Notes: generated by a model not told the origin, from the sequence alone. A stretch of 64,000 bases of DNA from Costus lasius (GCA_027563935.2 CM050446.2:123582499-123646498); one strand, 5' to 3'; positions 35,958 through 49,629 are shown, numbered from the stretch's first letter. Made by a program: numbers and translations.

Positions 35958-36968
35958 AATATCCATTACAGCAAACAAGAACCAATTGGAAAAAGAAAAC
36001 AAAGAGAACTCGTGTAGAAAAAATGTGAGAGAAAAAATAAAAAAGGGATAAATAAGCACTTTCAAGAAGCAGCATTACTAACAAATTTCTTTTAGTAGAA
36101 TCAAAGCAACAACTTTTCATAGGTTAGTTTAATCATCAAAGTCGAACTCAGTTCTAGGAAAGGAGAATGATATAATGGTTTAATTTAGCAATTGTTAATT
36201 GTGGTTTCATTGTATTTAAGCATATATTTACTAATTAAATGTTATTGTTAATAGAACACATGTTAGCGCTAACAATAAGTGGGAAAGTGGGGCAGGCAGG
36301 TGCGGATTATGTACAAGTTTAGATTGTCATGCATATGATAAATCATTTAGGGTGCATGTATGACTGCACCAGATGCCTAAAATATTTGAGGATTCTCCAC
36401 AACACGTGCGCCCTTCGCTATTGCACTAGACCAATCCAGTATTGGACACACCAATATTCTTCTAGAACAAGACACTAACACAAGGCACTAAATGTGTCCA
36501 TCAATTCTGCATAGTGGTCATCCAGTTCAGTAATGACTTATTATCATCTATGATTGAAGACATGGCTGATTTGACACTTGGAAATGGGAACCAAAGTGAT
36601 TTCTATAATTAATTTCTTCTATTTCTCTAATTTTTCTTTCTAGAAATCATCCTATTTAGTGGTCTTGCTATTCATTTTTAGCTAATTCTGGATACAAGGA
36701 AAATTCTTTGTTTTTAAGGATATTGTATTTCCTTAAACATGATCATATTTAACTAGAATATAACCTTTTTATCATTAAAACAACGAAACTATGAGTCCTT
36801 CGAATTCCTCCAAGCCCCTATTCCTAAATCAACTTTCATTTGCCAAAGGTAGTTTGTGTTACCATAGAGTTAAATAATGCTAAAATAACTAATACCAATA
36901 CAGCGGACATACCAAATTATAACCACAAAACCAAGGTTTGCAATACTGGTATGACTTCATCGTATAAC
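35958..36968. other. Intergenic AT-rich DNA
   Basis: I see no gene, RNA or clear element. Just before the MITE there is a short partial copy of its end (CCAAGGTTTGCAATACTGGT at 36931). Confidence 0.4.
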
Positions 36969-37127
36969 CAAGGTTTGCAATATCAGTATGGCTTCATCGG
37001 ACCGGTACATACCACTGGTACTGACATATGATATCAGTGGTATGGGTCAGCACCAAAAGTTATATATATATATATATTCCATAGTCAGACCGATATGTAC
37101 CGCCTAGTTCCGGTACTTTAAACCTTG
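36969..37127. mobile_element. MITE-like element, ~159 bp
   Basis: Ends are inverted: CAAGGTTT (36969-36976) and AAACCTTG (37120-37127). The inside is rich in near-palindromic GGTATG/CATACC words plus a TA microsatellite. No coding capacity. It lies where the next ASPM exons would be expected. Confidence 0.5.
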
Positions 37128-37428
37128 CACAGAGCAGGTGCAACCTTACAAGTTAATCTACTTGCATTAGAATAAAAGGATTAGAAAAAAAAAAATGCTT
37201 CCATCACAAAAAAAAGGATGCCCAATTATCCAAAAAACATCACTCAGTAATAGTGTTGGCAGCATCATGCTAACATATATCGAAATTAGATCTGATTGCA
37301 TAATATAAGTTTAAGGAATCTTAGATCACAAAAATAAAACCAAAACAAAAAAAGGCAAATTTGTCGCAATGACAACTAGTAATAATGCCTAGTTTCATAT
37401 GGAAAAAAGTAAAAAACAACTAACTTAC

Positions 37429-40228
37429 CTGAATCCACTCAAGCAGCAGGCCCAAAAGAGTAATTGAAGTGTAATCTGAATTGACCTAGTATTAGAAGAA
37501 GGAGAAGTGATGAGAATAATCTTGCCAACTAAGAAATAGATGTACATGGAACAGAATCATAGTTAAAAGATCAAATTAACCTTAAACATTGAAGTCAGTA
37601 ATTCAAAAAATTTACAACAACAAAAAAGATCAACAGAATTTCAAGTGAATATGTATGTACCGTATGAGATTTCTTCAATTTAACTATCTCACCAACCAAT
37701 GAAGTTCTCTCAATTAACAAAGGAATCTGGAGAGATCAAATAAAATTTCAATCCACTTCAATATGAAACCTATAGAATGATTGCCATGGAGACAAATATA
37801 TACAAAATAAAGAAATTCAATCGTGCTTAGCAGAACAAAGAGTTTAAGAAGGTTGGAAACAAGTAAAAACAGATGAAGTAGCAACAAAGAGTAAAATGTC
37901 AACGAGTATAGTATACCTGCAAGTTCACAAAAATATTCCAAAGTATGGAAAGTGTAAACTCCTTATCCCCATTTGCAATGTCTTCAGCGAGAATTTGGGT
38001 TCCATCAACATCACATAAAGATAAACCTGCCTTCTTGAGGTACTTCATCACATTATCACAATTACGCAACTTCTTTTTACCAGTAATAGGAGGAGCCATC
38101 AAGTTCTTCAAAGGTAAAAGCAAAATGAAATTTAGTGCAAGTAAGAAAAGCATTTGTTATGAACATGGATGCTCAAGGAGATACTTACTGATAATATAGA
38201 TGCATCATGTTGCAAGAGTTGAATAGCTCTAGATAGCAGTACGCCATCCTGAATATCTTCAAATATATTTTTCACACTGAAATCATATTCTGAAAGTGCA
38301 ATCTGTGAATATAATAAATATTTCTTAAATACACATGTAATAACAGTTAAGATGAAACAAATAGAATGAATTAGCAAAAGACAGATGGTAGCATGAGTAA
38401 CCTGAAAATTATTTTTGAAATGACTAAATAAGTACGAACAAATAAAGTTTTTCAAATACCTGCTGGTGATTCACTCTAAATCCCAAACTTTGAAGATGTG
38501 CAAGAAGGTTACCTTCCCCATGCATTACTTCCGATAAGAACTATATAACGTTAGGAAGAAAAAGGGGAAATCAGAAGTACCAAACAAAGAGAAAAAAAAG
38601 AACATGTTGAATAAAACATAAGGATTAAAACGATATAAGATATTCATTAACATAGAGAGACATACCGTTGATGATTTGTTGGCTTGACTTTATATGAGAA
38701 TGGGAATTAAACAACAGAGGAGAACCACCATCGATACTATCAATTCCATATTTACTAGGAAGAGCGCACTCACACTTGGCTTTGTCAAGTGAGACAACAA
38801 GCAACAAAAACCTCTTCAGTATGATACTGCCCAAAGCTTCATAATAACCTGGCTTGTAGAGGCCCTCCACTAATTTGTTGTAAGCATAAGACTTTGCAAT
38901 ATCCACATGCGAATAGAACTGTGTTTCTATTATTACCCTGAGAAACAAAAGTTCCCGATCTAATTTCTCTTCTTCATTAAGAAGCAAGGAGTCACCTCCA
39001 AATACTATATGCAAATCAACACGGAGCCATATTGGGTTGTAACACATGAGAGTTTTAGTCGCTTTCTCCTTCAATCCAAGTTCAGTTACAAGTGGACAGT
39101 TTGCTTTTATCTTCAGTCTTCCTTCGTCTATATTCTGAAAGAGTAAATACGAAATAAGGGATCTGTTTTAACCAGTAAACATTACTTGAACAAGATAAAC
39201 ATCTACGCCTCTACGGGAACAAGACAATAAGCGCAACTGCCAAATTTGGCCCTAAACAAGATAAAAGTGCACGCTGAACAGGAATCACTTCTGGAGTTTA
39301 TTGATAATTAGTTCGTTACAAATTAAAAAAATTGATACACATAATAGTCAGTGCAAGAATGAGGGAAGTCTAATTTAACTTATTAATGTTCTTGCTACTA
39401 TGAAAAATTTTTGGCAAAGACTTAAGACAAAGCTATGAGGAAGACTTCCTTGTAAACTTGATTTAAACAACCAACCTTGCAAACTTGACTCATCATAAGG
39501 AGGACCTCCTTGCAGCTTTTCCTACTCATGTAAAGCTCCAATCTTTCCTTCAAGTCCTCAAAGCTGCATACGTCCTTCAACGATGCCTCCAGTGATGAGA
39601 ACTTCTGCAATTCCTTAGGCTTTGCATCATCATCAGCAGTCACCAGCGATGAGCAATTCCTTTGTCGCTTCGGACTCCTCCATTGCCGGCCCACCCCTAT
39701 CTCCCCACCTTCAAAACTCTCGCGCTTCCCAATAGAAGCCGCACAATCCTGCCTGCCCCCGGACCACGCAGGCGTGTGGCAACCGCAAGAACTAGGATTT
39801 CTCAGCAGAAAATTGAGCCAAGCGGATATGGATTGAGCAAAAGACTTGAGATTCCTCTCGCGGCGGGTCTGGTTCTTGCGGGAAGATCGAGACTGCTCAA
39901 GCTCAAGGGTCTTGAGGCGTCGTCGGGTAGCCTCGCATAACGATCCGGTCGCTGGATGCGAGGTTACGAGGGTTCTACGTCTGGCGGAGGAAGCGACGGA
40001 GGAGGGGGTTTTCTTGGAGGCGGTGAAGAGAATAGGGAGAGGGGAGGCAGGCGGACGAATGCTAGGGTTTAGGTGGTGGGACTTCGGGGTCCTGAAGTTG
40101 GAGACATCTCGAAGGAAAGGAGAGGGAGTCGCGAACGGCGGGCGAGGAGGGGAGGCAGCGTCGCTCTCGAGCAGTCGCCGGCGATCCATTTGGATTGCGA
40201 CCGTTGGGGCTGGGATCGGAAAGGGCAT
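37429..40228 (-). pseudogene. ASPM: ASPM (abnormal spindle) homologue, 3'-truncated
   Basis: Seven exons on the - strand: 40228-39476, 39134-38666, 38540-38460, 38302-38189, 38105-37917, 37726-37661, 37485-37429. Exon 1 has the plant ASPM N-terminus (LLRDVSNF-like FLRDVSNFRTPK, then RRLKTLELEQSRSSRK; ATG 40189, MDRRRLLE, is an alternative start). Exon 2 has NIDEGRLKIKANCPLVTELG and TLMCYNPIWLRVDLHIVFGG. Exons 4-6 form a calponin-homology domain (SEYDFSVKNIFEDIQDG; NCDNVMKYLKKAGL). ASPM proteins organise spindle microtubules and normally continue through a second CH domain and many IQ repeats; none is found below 37429, where TRIM-like and MITE sequence begins. Exon 2 ends in phase 1 but exon 3 (FLSEVMHGEGNLLAHL) reads in phase 0, so the junction also looks frameshifted. 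Otherwise the exons are open with GT..AG borders. Confidence 0.8.
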
Positions 40229-40349
40229 ATGGAAGGAAGCGGGAGAGCGGCAAAGCTTCCGTTTGAAATGAAGCTAGCTCGGATTCGGGTTCTCGGAGAT
40301 CCGATAATACCTTGCGAATATCTTATTGACCAAGCCACATCAAGGTAAA

Positions 40350-41450
40350 ACTGCTGACGTCATTTTCTGCGTATTCCTTGCGTATTTTCTGGCGTATTCA
40401 GAAAATATCAAATCAGACAAATAAATTAAATTTAAATTTAAAATGAGAATTTTTGTATTATTAATTGCATAAAAACAAAATTAGAATAATAAATTTTCAA
40501 TATGATATATTAAAATAATAATTTAATATATATCAGGAACACAATATGTTAAAAATATATAACCTATTTACTTAAGATGAACGGCATAGATCTAATAATT
40601 TAGTAAGTTATGGTCACTAATTTAATTTTCTATTTTATAAAAAATAAAATTACATAGTCAAATTCCTAATAAATAAAAAAAAATCGAGATCAATTTTTTT
40701 TAAAAAAAATATTTTGTCTTAAAGACCCATCAAATTAACTATTTTATAAAAATCAAACTTATCTTTGTCTATTTTAGCTTAGATTTTCATTTAAACTTAT
40801 TTATTGATTATTTAACTAAATATAAATAAATATTATTTTTTCTCATTTATTTAAAAATATATAAATGAAGTAGCCATCTTCACCCACACATGATCTAGGT
40901 CTGTCATACACACATAGTTCTCACATGACCCTTAAATCAACTCATAATAATTCATTTTTTATGATTTATTTTTCTTTCCCTCCTTGTACATTCCTCCTTA
41001 GGAAATAAGGCATAATTAGTTATTTATCAATTTATTAACTAAATATAAATAAATACCAAAGAGGTTAGTAGGTAAATTAGTAAATAACATATCGATAAAT
41101 TTCTTATTTTGTATTTATAGTATTATTTGAAAATTTTGGTTTAATAATTTGATAAATCAGTAAATCATTTTTATGTGATGCTTACTTCCTTACCCTTAAA
41201 AAATACAATAAAAAAATATTTACCTTTAAACCTGATATTTCTGTAGGCAAAACACAAGGTAAACATATTGGCCAGAGGCTGGTGTGGTAGCCACACTCCT
41301 TTTTTAATTACTTTGTACGGTCAAAGGCACCAACCTCGACGCTTCTCGCACGACGCTGTTCCACTTCCATTCCAGGAGAGATTAGAAAAGCAAACCGAAA
41401 AATAAGCAAGCACATCCCAAAGGCAGATCCAACTCTCAAGCCCATCTCTC
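40350..41450. other. AT-rich intergenic region
   Basis: Very AT-rich between the ASPM 5' end and the FAX 5' UTR. The two genes are divergent, so both promoters should lie here, but I see no convincing TATA box. A degenerate repeat of TTATT.A..AACTAAATATAAATAAATA occurs at ~40798 and ~41030. Confidence 0.4.
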
Positions 41451-41500
41451 GCCTTCTTGGTCCCTCCCTCCCTCGATCGATCTCGAGCCGTCAAAGAGCC

Positions 41501-44087
41501 ATGCACGAATTCTGCTTCACGATCCCCTACGGGCTCTTGGTCCTCGTCGGCGGCATCGTCGGTTACGCGCGGCGGGGCAGCACGGCGTCGCTCGCCGGCG
41601 GCGCGGGCTCAGGCGCTGTCCTCCTCCTCGCTGGCTTTATCAGCCTCAAGGCCTTCGAGAAGCGCCTCAATTCCTTCCTCGCCCTGGCCCTAGAGACCCG
41701 TAAGACGTTTTGTTCCTCCTTGTCTCCTTTGTTCTTTTGCTTGATTGCCTGTTCAATAAGATCGGATTCCGTTTCCAGACTTGTGATGATGCGTCGGTTA
41801 AAGTTAATTTGAAGCTCATAAACTTATGATTATTTATCTTATCAATTGTTTCTCAAATAATGATCGGATCCTTTTGCTATTTTTCCTGTATGTTACCCCT
41901 TTGTTTGTTTTGTATGCTACTAAGCTGAAAGAATACTGTATCGGTTAGATCTGGTTATTAACTCGTCATGGTGGAAATTTGGTTTGACATTGTCAAGTAG
42001 ATAGTTTAGATGGTTGGAGCAAACTATGTTTGCAGAGGAAAAAAACTATAGTAAGACTCTCCTGTTAGGTCAATGGATTGGGGATGATATTTGGTGGTTT
42101 CTAGTTGGAGGTGCTGAGGCTGCGGACATGCTTAAAATGTAAATGGAGGGGTTATCGCACTCGTTTTAATTTAATAAGCATGTAGATGATAGAGATGAGC
42201 TTTTTCCAAAATCTGTTACTGTAGTTCACTGTTTTTATATAGTTTTATAAAAAGAGGCATGAGTTTCAACTGCAATGTCTAGTCAGTTTTCCTGATGCAC
42301 AGCCTAACCATTGATTTACTAAGTAACTACCAATTTTTCATTCCCTCTCTTCTTTTGGAAAGAACCCTGATACAATACAATTGAAGCACTAAAAAGAATG
42401 GATGATGGGAGTAACCACTGCAGTTATTGACTCCTATATGGCAGTTCAATGAGTATATGGTTCATAACTTTGTCCTTCCTTCTTGGGTTCAACTTAAATC
42501 TCCCAACTTTCTTTTATAATTTCTTGACGCCTGTTCCTCCCCTGTCTAGAATCATTGTCAGCAGTTAAAACTTAGCAGCTTGTTTGGAATCTTTGTTTTT
42601 TAGAATTTGAATTCCTTTTTGATATTTTATCTAATTCCTTTGCTTGGAAATGAAATTTGGAGTTTAGATTCCTAATTATTTTTCATACGGAATTGGTTCC
42701 AAACAAGCTATAAATATTGATGTGGCTTTGTATAGCTTATGGTGCCTTTATTAAAACCTGAGTATTAAACTATTAATTCAGTTGTTTTATAGGAGATCTG
42801 ATGACTCTCTAACCATAGGGCATGGCAAAAATATTATCTAGTTTGGAAAAGTATATTTAGGTATTCTGTGATCTGGGAAGAATCCACCGAAAACAACTCA
42901 ATGCTGATATGTTTTATAATAAACATGTTCATCATAATTATACACCTAATTGCTAAATTAGAAACAAACAAAATTTCCAAAAGACTACTCTACTTTTGCA
43001 TGGGTTATTCAAAATCCTCTTTGTCCTCGTCAAAAAAACAAAAAAAGAAAAACATTTACCGCTTGTCAACACATAGACTAGTTTGTGGTAGAGAAGCAAT
43101 TTCTATAGTTTTTTATTTATTTTGACCTTTTCAATAATAAAAATTGTGTGGCTAAGAACAAAAATGGATGTTTCCTATTTCAATTTCAAAACTTTGTTCC
43201 GCAAACACTTTTCCATTTGAACTAAAAAAAGCTGTCGTCACATCGAACTGGATCACATGAGCAGGTGAGGGGAGTAGTTCAGTTGGATAAATGAAAATTC
43301 TTAAAATAGCCACAGTGGCAATTTTAGATCTAGCATGGCAGAGTAGGGAGTTTACAGAAAATTCTAAAACGTAGGGAGGGATGTGCCTAGAATATATAAG
43401 AAAACAAATATTCACTGAGAAACAATGTAGTGCTCGCATAGCTGCAGCTTCGCCATCATCTTATTTGTACGAATGTTGATTTCTAGACGTTGGAGTCTCA
43501 ACTCTCATCTAATACTTCTGCTTAAACTGATATGATATCCAATTCTGATAAATTTCCAAATATCTGTTTTTCTCTTTCATTATCGAGCAGCTTTTCTATT
43601 CTCTTATTTGTACGAATGCTGATTTCTAGACGTTGGAGTCTCAACTCTCATCTAATACTTCTGATTAAACTGATATGTTATCCAATTCTGATAAATTTCC
43701 AAATATTTGTTTTTCTCTTTCATTATTGAGTTGCTTATAATTTAATGAAAAGTCCCGACTCAAATGTTTCCCAGAGTGATATACTTGATACACCTTCAAC
43801 CCGAAATATTATTCCACTATCTTCTGTGTTTACATGGTTAAAATGCAATTGTTTATCCATTACTTAATATGTTGTCGTAACTCTATCAGTTTGATTAGTG
43901 TTGAAACATTTAAGATTAAGTTTTATTACCTTTTTCTTCATTTATTTTTTCTACATTTTTGGAAAGCTCTTCATTTATCCTACTATTATGTCTAAGCAGT
44001 TTGTGCACTTGCCCTAACATTTGTCATGGGGAAAAGATATCTTGAGACTTCCAAGATAATGCCAGCTGGATTAGTTGCTATTCTCAG
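41501..44087 (+). pseudogene. FAX/TMEM14-family membrane protein, exons 1-2 only (exon 3 lost)
   Basis: Exon 1 (41501-41699) encodes MHEFCFTIPYGLLVLVGGIV, a Gly-rich membrane stretch (SLAGGAGSGAVLLLAG) and FISLKAFEKRLNS. Donor GTAAGA follows at 41700. Exon 2 (44000-44087) encodes ALTFVMGKRYLETSKIMPAG. Phases match (1, then 2), giving the N-terminal ~95 residues of a four-helix Tmemb_14 protein. Exon 3 (SALMSLFYLYKIATGG) should follow within ~810 bp, as in the copy at 4401-4473, but intron 2 breaks off at 44521 into the FkbM block and no exon 3 is found downstream. Exon 1 is GC-rich with a clean ATG context (GAGCCATGC). Truncated gene; together with 3504-4473 one complete protein's worth of exons exists, in permuted order. 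Confidence 0.82.
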
Positions 44088-44521
44088 GTAAGTACGAGTT
44101 GTTTTTCTCTTTTAAGTCTATTGTATAGATGAATGTGTTTAGCAAAGTTTCATCTTAAAAGCTTGAATTCCGGTTCTCTATTTGTTTCCATATAACAGGA
44201 TTTCTCTATTCTTTTTTCTGTGCTTGTAACCATGCATCACTGTGTTCATGCTTGCAATTTGTGCGCTTTGTATGCTTCACTACCACTTCTTTAATGAACA
44301 TTTCCCTCTTGTATAAAAAGTTGATAAAGTGAACTGGTTTCATGGAGAAAAGAACAAGACAAAAGGCAGAATGATATGTGATTTACAAACTTATATAATT
44401 GCTTCTCAATTTTTGATGCTATGCTATCTTGATAATCAGTGTCATGCAATAGTAAGACGATGAGAGGAAGCAAGAACTATTTTGATATTTTTCTTAATGG
44501 ACTAAGTGAAAACACAAAGTA
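42749..44521 (+). repeat. FAX intron-exon block, copy 2
   Basis: Near-identical to 2253-4025. Its left flank is continuous with FAX intron 1 and exon 1, so this copy keeps the ancestral left side; the other copy keeps the ancestral right side. Confidence 0.9.
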
Positions 44522-44740
44522 TGTGTATCAACCCATCCCCATTAAGTATATTAATTAATTTTGTTTTTTTTTTCAACCGGTGAATGTAGAGAGACGGATG
44601 TTTTGGAATATGGAATACATGTTTGCATTTCAGCCCTTCAACTATTATAAATTTAAGTACTTCCTCCGACAGTAAAATAACATTATATGTTTATATGTTT
44701 TTTTTTTCAGAAAAACATGCAAGAGATCTTCTAGAAAACA

Positions 44741-45334
44741 ATGGCGAATGCATGGAAGAAGGAGAAGCCCTCGCCCCTCCGTTCCTCGAGAGCTCTGATA
44801 TCCGTCCTCCTCTCCATCTCCCTCCTCCTCTTCCTCTTCCTCTTCTTCCCCTTCTCCAAATCTACCCTCGACCGCTCCATCGAGACCCTCAGCCTGACCT
44901 CGTCCACGATGCGGCCCTTCGACTGCCAAGCCTACCCGCAGGCGTCGCCGGTGTTCGCCAGTCTCGTCGAGGGCATCAAGTATCCGTTCCTCTATTCCCT
45001 TGCTGACTTCGGCGCCCTACCGGATAAACCCCATAAGAACATTGCCCGCATGCTCAAGGGGAAGCCATTTCGCCGCCCCAACATCTCGGCCACGGTGCAA
45101 GAATTCCTCGAGGGGAAGGAGAAGGGAAGCGGGGTGGTGGTGGACGTGGGGGCGAATGTGGGGATGGCGACGTTCGCGGCGGCTGCCATGGGGTTCAAGG
45201 TCGTCGCGTTCGAGCCAGTATTTGAGAACCTGCAGAGGATCTACGACGGCGTGTTCTTCAATCGAGCAGGCGGTTGGGTAACAGTGTATGCTGCGGCGGC
45301 GTCTGATCGGATCGGGAACATCACATTTCACAAG
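44741..45334 (+). pseudogene. FkbM methyltransferase exon 1, U5 copy (open, no exon 2)
   Basis: The 594-nt exon is open, with intact anchor, DVGANVGMATF loop and AFEP motif, and the shared TATAAATT upstream at 44646. Changes against U4 include PDIS to PNIS, GFRVV to GFKVV and RICDG to RIYDG. The intron then runs into the transposon segment (46326) and the satellite array, and no exon 2 precedes the next unit, so only a truncated protein could be made. Confidence 0.88.
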
Positions 45335-46325
45335 GTTTGGATCTCTTCTTAGACATTTAGGTTTTTAGGTGAATTCTCTGTTTTTGAGTAAAGTGGCTTT
45401 CGGCAAAAGCTGTCCAACTACAATTACTTTCCGAATTCAACATTTCATAGTCCCCTACTCGTCTCATTATTAGTGTTGCCAAATCCAAAAACATTAAATC
45501 TTACGCAAATTACTAACATTTCTTTAGTGCAGGTTTGAGTTCATATATTAAGCTCCTTAAAATGGTTGCTAAATCTAGTAGAAGATTCAAGCAAAACATT
45601 TATTTTACTTGACGGAGAATATGATAATTTGTTGGTTCTTGTATCATATAATACTTTTAGAATAGCAAACATCTTGATGAATTATAGAAAATCTGAAAAC
45701 TCTTTGTTAAAAGGAAAGAAAAATAAATATGTACAGACCTTGATTGAATTCACGCTAGGGTGGTCTGGCCAGCAAAACATAAATGCGTGGATTTATAAGA
45801 AAGATGAACAGTTTAAGTTTAAATTGAGGAACGAAGGAGGGGTAGTGGTAGAGGGAGACATAACAAGGGTTTATGTAAATTCCATGCACATTTGGTAATT
45901 TACTATGATGAATGGTAAGTAAGGATTCATGTTCATGACCCCAAAATAGTTAGGACCCATGTAAAGTATGCATTCTACAATTTGCATCTGTAACATCATA
46001 TGAAAATTCGTATTAAATAAAGCTGGAGAAATATGACTTTTTTAGGAAGGAGAAGAGATATAATATGCTAGCGATGCTTAGTTAGGGAATTCTTTTGTTT
46101 CTTAATTCTGTAAGTTATTCTCACTAATGACAAAAAAACTTATTTGTAACAATCTATTGTTGGTGGAGGGAGATATAAGAGGGGTTTATTTTAATTCGAG
46201 ACACAATTGGTTTTTTACTGTGCTGAATGGTAAGCATGTTCATGACTGACACACCCATATAAAGTATGCATTCTAGAATTTGCATCTGTAACATCGTCAG
46301 ATGAGGTTTCATCTGAAGATTCGTA

Positions 46326-47885
46326 CTAACATTTCTTCACAAAGCCTTCTTTCCAAATTATGAATTTTATTACCAATGTCATCTCTTTTTTCTTGCCTCT
46401 TCTGCAATACAGCTTTTAACATCTATATTTCCTCTGCATCCTCTGATTCATGTGTACTGTCTGAATCTTCTAGTAATTCTTTGTTTATTTATTAGAAATA
46501 AAATCATCTATTAGTTTAGGGATAAAATGTACTTAATTTATCATAAAATAGTTAAGGTTAATACTCACATCTTTAGAAAACGTCACTAGGAGAGAGATAA
46601 CAATCTCGCTTCCTTCCTAAATGGGAGTCTGTATTATCTGATCTTCTATATTAACAAAAGCAAGATCATCTTCCATATCTATAAGATCTTTTTCACTATG
46701 TACAACAACAGCAGCATCTTCTACAATATGTACAACAACATCTTCTTCACTATCTACATGATCTTCTTCACTATGTACAACAACAGCATCTTCTACAATA
46801 TGTACAGTAGCATCTTGTACTATTTCGTATTCTACTGGTGGCACATCTTGTACAACATCTTCTTGTACAACAGCAACAGTTTGTACATCTTCTTGTACAG
46901 AAGCATCATCTTGTGCAACAGCATCTTCGATTTCAAAAATAATCTTGAATAGATAATATAACATATGGTCAGACACAAGTATTAATATTATTTCATAAGA
47001 ATGACAAATTAGCTAAATACATGAGAATTATCCAGCTTTTCTATATTGCTTTCAAATGTCACTCTTCTTCCAGCCTTCATTTTCTCCCAACGAAATTGGT
47101 GAGGGTGAACACCCTCCACCTTGATGTCATTCCATAAGGGGCAATGTTCATATAACTAAACCTGTAAAATAAAGAAAGTGGGTATGCCAATTATCAGCAA
47201 TATATGTCCTAATAATAATGTCATTCCATCCTTCACTTACACAAAGAAGGATGCCACACCACGCAAATGATGTAGCATTTTCCCTAAAGCTTCGAGTAAG
47301 ATGATGTGTCAAGTATCTATGTGTAGCCTCAGCCCAATTGTATCTACTCAGCTCAAATCATCCACATATTCCAAAAAAGCTAGATCCAAGGTGTAGTAAA
47401 CACCACAAAATAAGAACGTACAAAATAAGTACAAGATACTGAGCTTTTTCAATTTTTCCTCATCCAATATCACGCTATTTGGGCCTACAACATATACCAT
47501 TTTATCCTCAATCATATCTCTTCTTATGATTTTCACCTTAAAGTCATCTTTATATAAGCTTGAATCCAGGGTTCTCAAGTGAAATTGGAGTAATTCTCCC
47601 ATATCTGGTATTCCTAAAATGATTGATACTTCCGACGACCGTAAATTCTACAAAGACTCCATTCATGCTGAAGCCGCATCTATTCTCGTCTCATGTATGT
47701 CTCAGGTACTCCAAAGCAACTTATCCAAGGGTACTGTTGGTCCTGTAAAAAAATGGCCAAACAGGGTAGCCTACAGCAGCTCAATCAAATTGTTGCACTA
47801 TTCTATTTGTCTAATAACAGTGTGTAATCATGACATTGAACATCTATTAAAGTTTGGTCAAGGCTGTGCAGGTGCTCTTCCCTTT
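46326..47885 (-). mobile_element. Transposon-derived segment (U5)
   Basis: Same junction and content as in U1/U2: core region 47602-47348, acidic repeat region 46976-46617 with an additional VHS-type repeat change. Degenerate. Confidence 0.5.
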
Positions 47886-49629
47886 TTTCTGTGAATAAGT
47901 ATCAACAAAAAATTAGATGTCAAAAAATAATTTCTATGTGCATTAACGCACAGTAAACTCAGTGCATCAACCCTAATGTTTATATGTATCAACTCAAAAT
48001 GTTTGTGTCTCAATGATAATTTAATATTTATCAAGTCAAATTTAATTATATCTAGGTAATTTCTATATGTATCAATGAATATGAACAAGGAAAATATGTT
48101 TTAATAAATAATTTCTATACGCATCAACACAGAGTAAACTCAGTGCATCAACCCTAATGTGTATGTGTATCAACCCAAAATGTTTGTGTCTCAATAATAA
48201 TTTAATATCTATCAAGTCAAATTTAATTGTATCTAGGTAATTTCTATGCGTATCAATGAGTATGAACAAAGAAAATATGTTTCAATAAATAATTTTTATG
48301 CGCACCAATGCAGAGTAAACTCAGTGCATCAACTCTAATGTGTATGTATATTAACTTAATATATTTGTGTTTCAATGATAATTTAATGTCTATCAAGTCA
48401 AATTTAATTGTATTTAGATAATTTCTATGTGTATCAATGAGTGTGAATAAGAAAAATATGTTTTAATAAATAATTTCTATGCACATCAATGCAGAGTAAA
48501 CTCAGTGCATCAACCCTAATATGTATGTGTACCAATCCAAAATGTGTCTCAATGATAATTTAATGTCTATCAAGTCAAATTTAATTATATCTAGGTAATT
48601 TCTATGTGTATCAATGAGTATGAACAAGGAAAATATGTTTTAATGAATAATTTCTATGCGTATCAACGCAGAGTAAACTCAGTGCATCAACCCTAATGTG
48701 TATGTGCATCAACCCAAAATGTTTATGTCTCAATGATAATTTAATATATGTCTAAGTCAAATTTAATTGTATCTAAGTAATTTATGTGTGTATCAATGAG
48801 TATGAACAAGGAAAATATGTTTGAATGAATAATTTTTATGCACATCAACGCAGAGTAAACTCAGTAGATCAACCCTAATGTGTATGTGTATCAACCCAAA
48901 ATGTTTGTCTCAATGATATTTTAATGTCTATCAAGTCAAATTTAATTGTATCTAGGTAATTTCTATGTGTATCAATGAGTATGAGCAAGGAAAATTTGTT
49001 TTAATGAATAATTTCTATGCGCATCAATGTAGAGTAAACTCAGTGCATCAACCATAATGTGTATGTGTATCAACCCAAAATGTTTGTGTCATAATAATAA
49101 TTTAATGTCTATCAAGTCAAATTTAATTGTATTTAGGTAATTTCTATGTGTATGAATGAGTATGAACAAAGAAAATATATTTCAATGAATAATTTATATA
49201 CGCACCAATGCAAAGCAAACTCAGTGCATCAACCCTAATGTATATGTGTATTAACCTAAAATGTTTGTGTCTCAATAATGATTTAATGTCTATCAAGTCA
49301 AATTTAATTGTATCTAGGTAATTTCTATGTGTATCAATGAGTATGAACAAGGAAAATATTTTTCAATGAATAATTTCTATGCACATCAATGCAGAGTAAA
49401 CTCAGTGCATCAACCCCAATGTGTATGTATATCAACCGAAAATGTTTGTGTTTCAATCATAATTTAATGTCTATCAAGTCAAATTTAATTGTATCTAGGT
49501 AATTTCTATGTGTATCAATGAGTATGAACAAGAAAAATATGTTTCAATGAATAATTTTTATGCGCATAAACGCAGAGTAAGCTCAGTGCATCAACCCTAA
49601 TGTGTATGCGTATGTGTATCAACCCATCC
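47886..49629. repeat. Satellite array of ~181-bp monomers (U5)
   Basis: About 9.5 monomers in the same variant order as in U1 and U2, with more single-base changes in some (for example ATTAACTTAATATATTTG near 48350). Confidence 0.93.
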
